NCBI RefSeq assembly: GCF_040548875.1 | Contig: NZ_JBEPSJ010000004.1 | Location: 186,001 to 250,000 of the forward strand | Length of the DNA stretch: 64,000 bases | DNA from: Conyzicola nivalis_A | GTDB lineage: Bacteria; Actinomycetota; Actinomycetes; Actinomycetales; Microbacteriaceae | Direction of reading: 5' to 3' | Part shown: positions 44,002 to 53,800 of the stretch, one piece after another | How positions within the stretch are numbered: position 1 is the first letter of the stretch | Layout of the letters: each line of letters opens with the position of its first letter | Notes under the pieces: model-generated | Seen by the model: the letters and a program-made list of their open reading frames with translations, nothing else | Databases searched by the model: none | Told to the model about the DNA's origin: nothing | Position numbers and translations under genes: made by a program

Positions 44002-45732
44002 CTATTGAGTCGCCAGATCGCCGGCGTGCGTCAGACGCACCCCGTGAGCCGAGGCCAACAGCGCCGTGGCGTGACGTATTTCGTCAGCCCGGCGTTCTTG
44101 CGTCCAACCGAGAACGCCGGCGGCGATCTCGGCTAGCTCTTCCAGCAGCTCCACGGAGACATCCCCCGCGAAGGCCAGACTCGTGCGTCGCAGCAGCAGG
44201 TCGGAGATGTGCACGACCGACTCCGTTGCGACGATGTGCTCGATCTCGAGCACACTGAATTCGGGGGCGTTGCGCAGCGGGGCGTCCTCGCCGCTGTCGA
44301 TAGCGTCGATGACCTCGCTCGCGCGGGTCCCGTAACGCTCGAAGAGCTCGCCCGCGCGCTGCTTGCCGACGAAGCCGGACTGAGCGGTGACCCAGTTCTC
44401 GCGCGCCTCGGCGGTGCGGGGGTACTTGCGCCCGCCGCCGATCTCGAGGTTCTTGGTGTCGACGGTGCGCGGCGTGCCGAGCAGGGCGAGCACCTCGGTG
44501 CTGATGTGCGCGGCGAGGGCGCGGAACGTGGTCCACTTGCCGCCGACGAGGCTGAGCAGGTCGGCCTTGCCGAGCTTGCCCGGGACGATGCGGTAGTCGC
44601 GGGAAACGAAGCCCGGCTGCAGGTCGTCGTGGTGGGGCAGGGGCCGCACGCCCGAGAAGCTGAACACGATCTGCGACCGGTCGACGGCGATCTTCGGGAA
44701 GACGTTGCCGATGAGGTCGAAGAAGTAGTCGATCTCCTCGCTCGTGCACACGGCGGGTTCGCGGATGTCGGCCTCGAGGTCGGTGGTGCCGACCATGACC
44801 TTGCCCTTGAGCGGGTAGATCAGCACGATGCGGCCGTCCTTGTGCTCGAAGAACATCTCCCGGCCCGCTGTTGCGGCGAGCAGCTCGGGGTTGTCGAGCA
44901 CGATGTGCGATCCCTTGGTTCCGCCCATGTAGGTGGTGGAGTCGCCGAGCGCCTCGTTCGTGAGGTCTGTCCACGGTCCGGACGCGTTGACGACGACGTC
45001 GGCCTTCATGGTGAACTCGCGGCCGGTGAGCGTGTCGCGCAGCACCACTCCCTCGTCGGTGGAGCCGACGGCCTCGACGTAGTTGCTGCTGCGGGCGTGG
45101 TCGCCGGCGGCCAGGCCGTCATGCAGGACGTCGAGCGCCAGACGCTCCGGCTCGTGCACGGAGGCGTCGAAGTAGGTGGCGGTGTACTTGATGCCGGGGT
45201 TGAGCTGCGGCAGCGTGGCGAGCGACTTTTTACGGCCGACGAAGACGTGGCGGGGAACGCTGCCGCCGTCGCGCGAGAAGGAGTCGTAGATGATCAGCCC
45301 GACCTTGATCAGCAGGGCGCCGCGCTCTTTCGGGGCTCCCGACTTGTGGGTCAGGAAGCGCAGGGGCGCGGAGAGGATGCCGCTGAAGGTGGAGTAGATG
45401 GGGATCGTGGTCTGCAGCGGCTTCACGTAGTGCGGCGCGATGCGCAGCAGGCCGTTGCGCTCGGTGACCGACTCGCGCACGAGCCGGAACTCCCCGTTCT
45501 CGAGGTAGCGGACGCCGCCGTGGATCATGTGGGACGAGGCGGCGGATGCGCCCGAGCAGTAGTCGTTCCGTTCGACGAGGGCGACGTCGACTCCCTGCAG
45601 CGCGAGATCACGGAAGGTCGCGATTCCGTTGATACCACCGCCGATCACGAGCACCTGGGCGCGCGGGCGCTCGATCAGGGCTGTCACTTCGGTACGGGCT
45701 TCGCCGGTCGGCATCGACTCTCGAGACTTCAC
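44002..45732 (-). CDS. glpD: Aerobic glycerol-3-phosphate dehydrogenase
   Basis: Membrane-associated FAD enzyme that oxidises glycerol-3-phosphate to dihydroxyacetone phosphate. 576 residues. FAD motif VLVIGGGINGIATFRDLALQG, then ASSHMIHGGVRYLENGEF and GGKWTTFR. GTG start at 45732 has a weak binding site. An ATG seven codons in (MPTGEAR) is an alternative. First gene of the glp operon, divergent from a SorC-type regulator. Confidence 0.95.
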   Translation of the reverse strand: MKSRESMPTGEARTEVTALIERPRAQVLVIGGGINGIATFRDLALQGVDVALVERNDYCSGASAASSHMIHGGVRYLENGEFRLVRESVTERNGLLRIAPHYVKPLQTTIPIYSTFSGILSAPLRFLTHKSGAPKERGALLIKVGLIIYDSFSRDGGSVPRHVFVGRKKSLATLPQLNPGIKYTATYFDASVHEPERLALDVLHDGLAAGDHARSSNYVEAVGSTDEGVVLRDTLTGREFTMKADVVVNASGPWTDLTNEALGDSTTYMGGTKGSHIVLDNPELLAATAGREMFFEHKDGRIVLIYPLKGKVMVGTTDLEADIREPAVCTSEEIDYFFDLIGNVFPKIAVDRSQIVFSFSGVRPLPHHDDLQPGFVSRDYRIVPGKLGKADLLSLVGGKWTTFRALAAHISTEVLALLGTPRTVDTKNLEIGGGRKYPRTAEARENWVTAQSGFVGKQRAGELFERYGTRASEVIDAIDSGEDAPLRNAPEFSVLEIEHIVATESVVHISDLLLRRTSLAFAGDVSVELLEELAEIAAGVLGWTQERRADEIRHATALLASAHGVRLTHAGDLATQ

Positions 45733-45861
45733 TTCTGCGTCACTTTCGGGTGTGGTGCGGTCTGACTGTCGTGAACGATCTCGTCAGAGTCACACTGTCG
45801 CCAGGGCGATTACCTCCATACTGGAATCGATAACTCAAATGATCAAGGAGAGTGAACAAAC
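45733..45861. promoter_or_regulatory. glpD / SorC regulator divergent control region
   Basis: 129 nt with short dyads, TCCATACTGGA and TGATCA, near the regulator side. AAGGAG precedes the regulator GTG. No operator can be assigned confidently. Position suggests that the SorC-type protein controls both directions. Confidence 0.4.
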
Positions 45862-46881
45862 GTGCAAGCCCCCGTCTCCGCGCCGGTACCCGACGAGGTG
45901 ACGCCCGAAAAGTCGCGGGACGCGTTGCGGGCCGCGCAGCTCTACTATCTGCAGGACCTCACGATGGACGCCATCGCCCGAGAGCTGCACACGTCGCGGT
46001 CATCCGTCTCCCGCATGCTCAGTTACGCACGGGAGCACGGGCTGGTCGAGATCCGTGTGATCTCCCCGCTCGACCGCTTCTCGGTGCTGCAGCGCGACCT
46101 CCGCACGCGGTTCGGGGTGAACGCGCACGTCGTGCCCGTTCCCGACTCGACCAGTGACATCGACCGGCTCGAGCGCGTCGCGCTCTCCGCTGCACGAATT
46201 CTCACGCCCTACTTCGACTCGAACATGACGCTCGGCATCGCCTGGGGCGCCACCATCAACGCCGTCAGCCGGCACCTTCCGAAGAAGGAGACGCACAACT
46301 CGCGCATCGTGCAGCTCAACGGGGCGGGCAACACCTCGACCACCGGCATCGACTATGCGAGCGAGATCCTGCGCCGGTTCGGCCAGGCGTTCAACGCGCC
46401 CGTGCAGCAGTTTCCCGTTCCCGCCTTCTTCGACGACCCGAAGACGCGCGACGCGATGTGGCGCGAGCGCACCACGAAACGCGTGCTCGACATCCAGCGC
46501 CACATGGACGTCGCCCTCTTCGGCGTCGGCTCGACCTTCTCCGAGGTGCCGAGCCACGTCTACGCCGGCGGCTACCTCGACGCCGACGACTTCGCCTCTC
46601 TCGAGGCCGCCCAGGTCGTCGGCGACATCGCCACCGTGTTCTACCGGCTCGACGGCAGTTACGACGGCATCTCCCTCAACGCCCGGTCGACCGGACCCGA
46701 CCCCTCGGTCATGCACGCCGTCGCCCGCCGCATCTGCGTCGTCTCCGGCGCATCCAAGATCACCGCGCTGCGGGGCGCACTCGCCGCAGGCATGATCACC
46801 GACCTCGTGCTCGACGAGCTCGCCGCCCGAACCCTGCTCACCGAGGACACCGCCCAGCGACTCAGAGGGTCACGGGAATAG
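45862..46881 (+). CDS. SorC/DeoR-type sugar-binding transcriptional regulator
   Basis: 339 residues. N-terminal HTH (LYYLQDLTMDAIARELHTSRSSVSRMLSYAREHGLV) and a C-terminal SorC sugar-binding domain with LGIAWGATINAVSRHL, VQLNGAGN and LDADDFASLEAAQVVGDI. Divergent from glpD, so it probably senses glycerol-3-phosphate or dihydroxyacetone phosphate and controls glpDFK. GTG 45862 with AAGGAG 10 nt upstream. Many bacteria use DeoR-family GlpR here instead. Confidence 0.9.
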   Translation: MQAPVSAPVPDEVTPEKSRDALRAAQLYYLQDLTMDAIARELHTSRSSVSRMLSYAREHGLVEIRVISPLDRFSVLQRDLRTRFGVNAHVVPVPDSTSDIDRLERVALSAARILTPYFDSNMTLGIAWGATINAVSRHLPKKETHNSRIVQLNGAGNTSTTGIDYASEILRRFGQAFNAPVQQFPVPAFFDDPKTRDAMWRERTTKRVLDIQRHMDVALFGVGSTFSEVPSHVYAGGYLDADDFASLEAAQVVGDIATVFYRLDGSYDGISLNARSTGPDPSVMHAVARRICVVSGASKITALRGALAAGMITDLVLDELAARTLLTEDTAQRLRGSRE

Positions 46882-46921
46882 TCAGCGCCGATCCCAAGTT
46901 GGATACACTCGTAAGCAGTAA

Positions 46922-47071
46922 CGTGCTCCGGGGTCGGTGAAAGTCCGAACCGGCGGTGATAGTCCGCGACCTGCGGTCAGGCGAGAGCCCGGCCGTGGCT
47001 GACCCGGTGGAATTCCGGGACCGACGGTAATGAGATCGCGAGATCTCTCAGTCCGGATAGGAGGAAGCACG
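46922..47071 (+). ncRNA. FMN riboswitch (RFN element)
   Basis: Closing stem CGTGCT (46922-46927) pairs with AGCACG (47066-47071). The conserved internal segments GGTCGGTGAAAGTCCGAACC, CGGTGATAGTCCGCGAC, TGACCCGGTGGAATTCCGG and CCGACGGTAA are all present in the standard order. It senses FMN and lowers expression of the downstream rib operon. A candidate -10 TACACT is at 46904-46909. Confidence 0.95.
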
Positions 47072-47073
47072 AG

Positions 47074-47093
47074 CATCGTGGGCAGCCACGATG
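47074..47093 (+). promoter_or_regulatory. Hairpin in the riboswitch expression platform
   Basis: CATCGTGG (47074-47081) and CCACGATG (47086-47093) form an 8-bp stem with a GCAG loop directly after the aptamer. There is no U-tract after it, so it is not a simple intrinsic terminator. It could work by anti-antiterminator pairing, by translation control or through Rho. Confidence 0.45.
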
Positions 47094-47157
47094 TGGGTCA
47101 TTCGCGACCTGAAAAGCCCGGAGTCCGTCTTCTCGAAGAAGAATCTAGGGACACCGG

Positions 47158-48255
47158 ATGACACAGTCGGCACCACAGCAGGACGCGCCGCTCGAACGCG
47201 CCATGCGCCACGCGCTGTCACTCTCGGCGCACGGTCCCCTCTACGGCGGCAACCCGCAGGTCGGGTGCGTGCTGGTCGACTCCGACGGCACCGTCGTGGC
47301 CGAGGGCTGGCACCGCGGCGCGGGCACTCCGCACGCCGAGGTCGACGCCCTCTCGCGGGTGACGGATGCCACGGGCCTGACCGCCGTCGTCACGCTCGAG
47401 CCGTGCAACCACACGGGCCGCACCGGCCCCTGCTCCACCGCGCTGATCGACGCCGGCGTCTCCCGCGTCGTCTACGCGGTCTCCGACCCCGGCGAGAACT
47501 CGGCCGGCGGCGCAGACCGCCTGCGCGCGGCGGACGTCGAGGTCGTCGCCGGCGTGCTCGCCGACGAGGTCGCCGCGTCGATCGAGCCGTGGCTCGTCGC
47601 CGCCCGCCGTCGCACCCCGTGGGTCAGCGTGAAGTGGGCGTCGAGCCTCGACGGCCGGGCGGCCGCGGCAGACGGCACCAGCCAGTGGATCACCGGCACC
47701 GCCGCACGCCAGCGCGTGCACGAGCAGCGCGCACAGAGCGACGCGGTAGTCGTGGGAACCGGCACGGTGCTCGCAGACGATCCCTCCCTCACGGCGCGCG
47801 GCGACGCGGGCGAGCTGCTGGCGCACCAGCCGGTGCCCGTCGTGATCGGCACGCGGCCCGTGCCGCAGGGGGCGAAACTGCGCGACCATCCGGCCGGACT
47901 GATCGAGACGCACTCCCGCGACCTCGAACAGGTGCTCGCGGGGTTGTACGGCCGTGGCATCCGCCGTGTCTTCGTCGAAGGCGGCCCGCAGCTCGCGAGC
48001 GCGTTCATCGAGACCGGCCTCGTCGACGAGTACCTCGTCTACCTGGCCCCCACCCTGATCGGCGGCCCGCGCACCTCCGTCGGCGACATCGGCGTCGCCA
48101 CCATCGGCGAGCAGCGCCGTCTTCGGATCACTTCCATCGAACGCCTCGGCGACGACCTCCTGGTCACCGCCCGCGCGTCCGCCCATTCGACAGGCTCAGG
48201 ACAGGCCCCTTCGACAAGCTCAGGGCAAGCAAGCTCAACCAGCGAGAGGTTTTAG
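47158..48255 (+). CDS. ribD: Bifunctional diaminohydroxyphosphoribosylaminopyrimidine deaminase / 5-amino-6-(5-phosphoribosylamino)uracil reductase
   Basis: Second and third steps of riboflavin synthesis. 365 residues. The zinc deaminase domain has HAEVDAL (His59, Glu61) and PCNHTGRTGPC (Cys83, Cys92). The reductase domain has VSVKWASSLDGR and FVEGGPQLASAF. The last 22 or so residues (STGSGQAPSTSSGQ...) are encoded by REP-like TTCGACAGGCTCAGG repeats and are Ser/Gly/Thr-rich, unlike a normal RibD end. ATG 47158; AGGGA lies 8 nt upstream. The ribE binding site GAGAGG lies inside its tail. Confidence 0.95.
   Translation: MTQSAPQQDAPLERAMRHALSLSAHGPLYGGNPQVGCVLVDSDGTVVAEGWHRGAGTPHAEVDALSRVTDATGLTAVVTLEPCNHTGRTGPCSTALIDAGVSRVVYAVSDPGENSAGGADRLRAADVEVVAGVLADEVAASIEPWLVAARRRTPWVSVKWASSLDGRAAAADGTSQWITGTAARQRVHEQRAQSDAVVVGTGTVLADDPSLTARGDAGELLAHQPVPVVIGTRPVPQGAKLRDHPAGLIETHSRDLEQVLAGLYGRGIRRVFVEGGPQLASAFIETGLVDEYLVYLAPTLIGGPRTSVGDIGVATIGEQRRLRITSIERLGDDLLVTARASAHSTGSGQAPSTSSGQASSTSERF
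48184..48226. repeat. REP-like repeats inside the 3' end of ribD
   Basis: TTCGACAGGCTCAGG (48186-48200) and CTTCGACAAGCTCAGGG (48209-48225) are two direct copies of the repeat found at 37535-37590. They are in frame and are translated as the RibD tail. Confidence 0.85.
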
Positions 48256-48876
48256 ATGTTCACCGGAATCATCCACGAGCTCGGCTCGGTCACCGCGTGG
48301 GAGGCGGGCGTCGACGCGGCGCGCATCACCGTGCGCGCGCCTCTCGCCGCCGCCGACGCGGCACACGGCGACTCAATCAGCGTCAGCGGCGTGTGCCTCA
48401 CCGTCGTCGACCAGGGACCGGACTGGTTCACCGCAGACGTCATGGCAGAGACCATCGCGATGAGCACGCTCGGCGGGGTCGCGGTGGGCGACGCCGTCAA
48501 CCTCGAGCTGGCGGCCATGGTGGGCGACCGGCTCGGCGGCCACATCGTGCAAGGCCACATCGACGGCACCGCGACCGTTCTCGCCATCGACGACGGCAGC
48601 GCCTGGCGCGTGGTGCGGTTCAGCCTCAGCCCCGACGTCGCGAGCCTCGTCGCCCGCAAGGGATCGATCGCGGTCGACGGAGTCTCGCTCACGGTGAGCG
48701 CCGTCGGCGACGACTGGTTCGAGGTGTCTCTAATCCCCGAGACGCTCAGCGCGACGACCCTCGGCGCCCGCGTAGTGGGCGATCGCGTCAACATCGAGAC
48801 CGACATCCTGGCCCGTCACGTCGAGCGCATGCTCGCGGTCTCGGCCATTCCGACTACCGACAGGAGCTCGCTATGA
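48256..48876 (+). CDS. ribE: Riboflavin synthase, alpha subunit
   Basis: Dismutates two lumazine molecules into riboflavin. 206 residues with the duplicated barrel. The first half starts MFTGIIHELGSV with DSISVSGVCLTVV; the second half has GHIVQGHIDGTA and GSIAVDGVSLTV. Immediately follows ribD (stop 48255, ATG 48256) and overlaps ribBA by ATGA. Confidence 0.96.
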   Translation: MFTGIIHELGSVTAWEAGVDAARITVRAPLAAADAAHGDSISVSGVCLTVVDQGPDWFTADVMAETIAMSTLGGVAVGDAVNLELAAMVGDRLGGHIVQGHIDGTATVLAIDDGSAWRVVRFSLSPDVASLVARKGSIAVDGVSLTVSAVGDDWFEVSLIPETLSATTLGARVVGDRVNIETDILARHVERMLAVSAIPTTDRSSL

Positions 48877-50159
48877 GCCTCGCCGACATCGCCACCGCAC
48901 TCGACGCGCTGCGCGCCGGGAGGCCCGTCATCGTCGTCGACAACGAGAGCCGCGAGAACGAGGGCGACGTCGTGCTCGCCGCCCAGTTCGCCAGCCAGGA
49001 ATGGCTCGCCTGGCTCGTGCGCAACTCGTCGGGGTTCATCTGCGCGCCGATGACCAACGAGATCGCCGACCGGCTCGAGCTGCCGGTGATGGTTCCCGAC
49101 AATCAGGACCCGCGCGGAACGAACTACACGGTCTCGGTCGACGCCGCCAACCGCATCAGCACCGGAATTAGCGCCTCCGACCGCGCGCACACCCTGCGGG
49201 TGCTCGCCGACGTCGAGTCGGTGCCGACGAGCCTGCACCGCCCCGGCCACATCATGCCGCTGCGCGCGGTGGAGGGCGGGGTGCGCGAGCGCGACGGCCA
49301 CACCGAGGCAACGGTCGACCTGCTCAAGCTCGCCGGGCTGATCCCCGTCGGGGCGATCTCGGAGATCGTCGCCGAGGACGGCGAGATGATGCGCCTCCCC
49401 GAGCTGATCGAGCTGGGCGAGCGCGAGGGCGTGCCGGTGATCACCATCGAGGCGCTCGTCGACTACCTCAACGCGACGCACCACGACGCCGACGTGCCGC
49501 TCGCCGTCGACATCCCCGAGACCTCCCGCGTGCTGTTCGAGGTCGAGACCACCGTGCCGACCACGCACGGCTCCTTCCGCTTCCGCGCGTACCGCGACCG
49601 CATGACCGGCTACGACCACCTCGCCGTCATCGCCGGCGAACCGACGGACGGAACGCTGCTGCGGGTGCACTCCGAGTGCCTCACCGGCGAGGCGTTCGGA
49701 TCGCTCAAGTGCGAGTGCGGTCCGCAGCTCGACGCGGCGCTCGAGGCCATCCAGGCCGAGGGCGGCATCGTCATCTACATGCGCGGCCACGAGGGCCGCG
49801 GCATCGGCCTCATCAACAAGCTCAAGGCCTACCGCCTGCAGGAAGACGGGCTCGACACCCTCGACGCCAACCTCGCGCTCGGCTTCCCGATCGACGGACG
49901 CGACTACGGAGCGGCCGCCGCGATCCTCGCCGACCTCGGCATCTCACGGGTGCGCGCGATCACCAACAACCCCGAGAAGCTGCGCCAGCTCGCCGAGCAC
50001 GGCATCACCGTCACCGAGCAGGTTCCGCTCGTCGTGGGCGTTGGCACCTTCAACGAGGGCTACCTCGAGGCCAAGCGCGACCGCATGGGCCACATCCTCC
50101 CCAGTAACGCAATCCTCGACGAGGCGATCCTCGCGGGCAAGAAAGGTGCAACCATATGA
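48873..50159 (+). CDS. ribBA: Bifunctional 3,4-dihydroxy-2-butanone-4-phosphate synthase / GTP cyclohydrolase II
   Basis: 428 residues. The DHBP synthase domain (about 1-200) has the acidic loop ENEGDVVLAA, RPGHIMPLRA and GHTEATVDL. The GTP cyclohydrolase II domain (about 205-425) has the zinc cysteines HSECLTGEAFGSLKCECG, then RGHEGRGIGL and the C-terminal TNNPEKLRQL. It supplies both starting precursors for riboflavin. Coupled to ribE and ribH by 4-nt overlaps. Confidence 0.96.
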   Translation: MSLADIATALDALRAGRPVIVVDNESRENEGDVVLAAQFASQEWLAWLVRNSSGFICAPMTNEIADRLELPVMVPDNQDPRGTNYTVSVDAANRISTGISASDRAHTLRVLADVESVPTSLHRPGHIMPLRAVEGGVRERDGHTEATVDLLKLAGLIPVGAISEIVAEDGEMMRLPELIELGEREGVPVITIEALVDYLNATHHDADVPLAVDIPETSRVLFEVETTVPTTHGSFRFRAYRDRMTGYDHLAVIAGEPTDGTLLRVHSECLTGEAFGSLKCECGPQLDAALEAIQAEGGIVIYMRGHEGRGIGLINKLKAYRLQEDGLDTLDANLALGFPIDGRDYGAAAAILADLGISRVRAITNNPEKLRQLAEHGITVTEQVPLVVGVGTFNEGYLEAKRDRMGHILPSNAILDEAILAGKKGATI

Positions 50160-50626
50160 GCGGCGCAGGATCCCCCGAGATCATCACCGACGGAACCGGC
50201 CTCAAGGTCACGATCGTCGCCGGCCAGTGGCACACGCAGATCGCCGACGGACTCCTCGCGGGGGCACGTCGTGTGCTCGACGCCTCCGGCGCATCCGTCA
50301 CCGTGGTCCGCGTGCCGGGCAGCTTCGAGCTGCCCGTCGTGACCCGCGCCGCGCTCGACGCGGGAGCCGACGCGGTCGTGGCGCTGGGCGTCATCATCCG
50401 TGGCGGCACCCCGCACTTCGAATACGTGTCGGATGCCGCGACCACGGGCCTCACGCAGGCGAGCCTTCTCGCGGGAAAGCCCGTGGGCTTCGGACTGCTC
50501 ACCCTCGACGACGAGCAGCAGGGTCTCGACCGCGCCGGCCTCGCCGACTCGAAGGAGGACAAGGGTGCCGAGGCGGCCGAGGCGGCCCTGGCGACCGCGG
50601 TGATCCTGCGCGACCTGCGGGCCTGA
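50156..50626 (+). CDS. ribH: 6,7-dimethyl-8-ribityllumazine synthase
   Basis: 156 residues. Motifs VRVPGSFELPVVTRAAL, ALGVIIRGGTPHFEYV (catalytic His) and GLLTLDDEQQGLDRAG are present. It condenses the pyrimidine and butanone precursors into lumazine for RibE. Last gene of the operon, starting at 50156 with an ATGA overlap. Confidence 0.96.
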   Translation: MSGAGSPEIITDGTGLKVTIVAGQWHTQIADGLLAGARRVLDASGASVTVVRVPGSFELPVVTRAALDAGADAVVALGVIIRGGTPHFEYVSDAATTGLTQASLLAGKPVGFGLLTLDDEQQGLDRAGLADSKEDKGAEAAEAALATAVILRDLRA

Positions 50627-50680
50627 CCCGCGTCGCGGCTTGCCGCGGAGCGCTGCGGTCTCTGCGTTATCAGCGGTTCT

Positions 50681-50759
50681 GAAAACGAAGGACATCGCGC
50701 CCGTACCCCGCGCGAAACGTGTTTCGCACCGGCATCCGCCCCGTAAGTCCTTCGTTTTC
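50681..50759. repeat. 79-bp palindromic element with perfect 13-bp terminal arms
   Basis: GAAAACGAAGGAC (50681-50693) is exactly mirrored by GTCCTTCGTTTTC (50747-50759). A nested dyad, GCGAAAC-GT-GTTTCGC (50712-50727), occupies the middle. It lies 54 nt after ribH in a 224-nt gene-free gap. No U-tract follows, so it is unlikely to be an ordinary terminator. Confidence 0.75.
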
Positions 50760-50850
50760 GGTCGGGGGACGCGGCGGGCGGCGATGGCTGTATCGTATGC
50801 TCGTGCCGCATTCCTGAGGCCGGGTCAACGATGACGGAGCACCGACCGAC

Positions 50851-53800
50851 GTGAGAGATCAAGCAGGGCGAATCGCGCCGGGGGGCAGGCGGCCGGGCGC
50901 TCGCCGCGCGCGCCCCCGAGGCGGTGTCTCGTGGCTCCTCCGCACGACCGTGCGCCGCACCCGTGCGCAGTGGCAGCTGCTGCTCGGCGTCGTCGCGGTC
51001 GCCGTGCTCGCGAGCGTCCTCGTCACCACGCTGAGCCTGCTCGTGGCCGCCACCGAGCAGAGCGGGGTGCGCGGCGCCCTGGCCGCGATCCCGACCGATC
51101 AGACTGATCTCGACGTGCGGCTGCTCGACCCGGCGATCGGGCTGGCCGACACCCGGGCGGCCGTGACCGCGGCGGTCGACGACGTGTTCGGACCGGCAGC
51201 GACGACCACGTCGGTGGGCGGCGCCGTGTCGCAGTACCTGCCCGTCGGCACGATCGCGGCCACCCCGGTCGAGCCGACGACTCCCACCCTCGCCTACTTC
51301 GGCGAATTCGACGGGTTCACCCAGGCCGCGACGCTCACCGCGGGCGACTGGCCGGCGGCGCCCCCCGCAGACGGGCCCGTGCCGGTCGCCATCCCGTCGG
51401 CCGCCGCGGCGGCGCTCGCGATCGGAGTCGGCGACACCCTCGTCGTCGCGTCGAACGAGGCGGATGTCGCGGCCGTCGTCACCGGCGTGTACGAGCCGAA
51501 CGACCCCGTCGACGAGTTCTGGGCGCTCGACCGTCTCGCCGCGTCGGGCTACGACCCGGTGTTCCCCAACCCGTTCACGAGCTTCTACAAGCCGACGGTC
51601 GTCTTCGGGCCGCTCGTCGTCGACGACGGGGCACTCGCGGCGGCCGGCATCCCGGTGGCCCTCGCCCACCTGAACTTCGTGCCCGACTTCTCGAACGCGA
51701 CCGTGGACCAGCTGCAGCCGCTGCTCGACGATCTGGCGACCGCCGACATCGACATCCTGTACCGCGCCAACGACGTGGCCGGCAGCGTGTTCGTCGAGAC
51801 CGACGCGGCGAGCGCTGTCAGCGCGGTCGCATCCGGGCTCATCGTGACCCGGTCGACGGTGGTGGTGATCAGCCTGCTGCTCGGCGTGCTCGCGGTCGCC
51901 GCGATGGCGCAGCTCGCGCGGCTGTTCAGCGACGCGCGGTCCGGCGAGCGCCAGCTGATGCGGGCGCGCGGGGCATCGCGCCGCGACATCCTCGCCCTCG
52001 CCTCCGTCGAGGCGGTCGTCATCGCGGCGGTGACCGCCGCCGTCACTCCCCCGCTCGCCTCGCTCGCCTACAGGCTGCTCGCCGCCCAGGGCCCGATGGT
52101 GGCCGCGGGCATGCCGTCCGACGCGGGCATCCCGCCCGCCGCCTGGCTCGTCGCCGGGGGAATCGCCGTCGTCTTCGTGCTCGTGCTGCTGGCGCCGCTG
52201 GCGCGCGGCGACGTGTCGTTCGCCGAGGGCGGCCAGGCCGCGGGGCGCCAGCGCCTCGCCTCGGGGATCGCCCGCTCGGGAATCGACGTCGCGGTCGTCG
52301 CGCTGGCCGCGCTCGCCTACTGGCAGCTGCAGTCGTACCGCACACCCGTGCAGGACTCGGGCTCGCTCGCGGTCGACCCGGTTCTCGTGGCCGGACCCGC
52401 GATCGTGCTCGTGGCCGCGGCCCTGGTCTGTGTGCGGCTCATCCCCGCGGCATCCCGCATCCTCGAGCGTCTGGGATCGGGCGCGCGCGGCGCGACGGTC
52501 GCGCTCGCGGCGTGGGAGATCGGGCGGAGGTCGCAGCGTGCGACGGCCGCCGTGCTGCTGCTGAGCCTGACTCTCGCCGTGGGCACGTTCAGCCTGAGCT
52601 TTCTCGCGACGTGGAAGCAGTCGCAGGCAGACCAGGCCGCCTTCGCGGTCGGGCCGCCCGTGCGCGTCGTGGCGGGCGGGGCCGTGACGGACTCGGTCGC
52701 CCCGAGCGCCGACGGCGACGTGGCACAGCCGACGATGCGGCGCCCGATGCTGGTCGGCGTCAGGGACGGCTCGCCCGGAGACGCCGGCGGGAGCCTCGCC
52801 TCCCTCCTCGCACTCACGCCGGCCTCCCGCGAGCTCATAACCCACGGCCGGCTCGGCGCGCTCGGCGGCGACGTGATCGACGACCGCCTCTCGAGCCGGC
52901 CGTATCCCGCGACGACCATCGACATGCCCGACGGCGCCATCGGCTTCGCCGCCACCGTGCGCATCGGAGACCCCGCGGCGCCGCTCGTCGCCGTGGCCGC
53001 CGACATGACCGCCGTCGTCGAGGGCGACGACGGGCACCTGCGGCTGATCCCGCTAGGCCGGGTCGACGCCGACGGCCAGCCGCACGAGGTGCGCGGGGAG
53101 CTCGCTGCCGCCGCACGCACCGACGGGCTGCGCTTCGCGGGGTTCCAGGCGACGCTCGTCGACACCAGCCCCGACGACGCGCCGGTAGCCCGCGAAGAGG
53201 AGTTCGCCGACGTGCTCATGGCAGACCTCGCCGCCCTGGTCCCCGCCGATCAGGATGAGGAGACGACGGACGACCCGGGGTCGGTCGCTCTCGTGCCCTC
53301 CGCCGACGACGAGTGGTACGGGTCGTCGGAGGCGCGGCCCTCGCGGCCGCCCGAGACGACCGGCGTGCCGGAGGGCTGGCAGCTGCGCATCGACGTCGCC
53401 GTGCCGGTCGACCTCAGCAGCAACGCGATCGGGTACGCGCTGGTCGGCTGGCAGCCGAACGTCGCCGTGCCCGCCGTCGTCGACCAGGCGCTCGCCGACC
53501 GCCTCGGCGCGACGGAGGGCAGCGTGCTCGACGTGCGCACGGGGGGCGTGCCGACCGCCATCCGCGTGGTCGCCGTCGCACCCCGCATACCGGGTGCCGC
53601 CGTCATGGGAGACCTCGCCGGCCCGGCGCCGGCGCTCGGCGGCGCCGCACCCGAGTTCGCCGTCGTCGACGACACACTGCTCACCCGCTCGCTCGTCGAA
53701 GCGGGGGCGGCGGGTCCCCTCGTCGACGAGTGGTGGGTCGACGTCGCGCCCGGCGCCGCCAGCGCCTATCTGGCCGGACTGCCCGACGATGCGGTCGCGG

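Noticed and set aside
50681..50759. Transcription terminator after ribH
   Set aside because: The arms are far apart (53-nt interior), a nested dyad fills the loop and no T-run follows, so an intrinsic terminator is unlikely.
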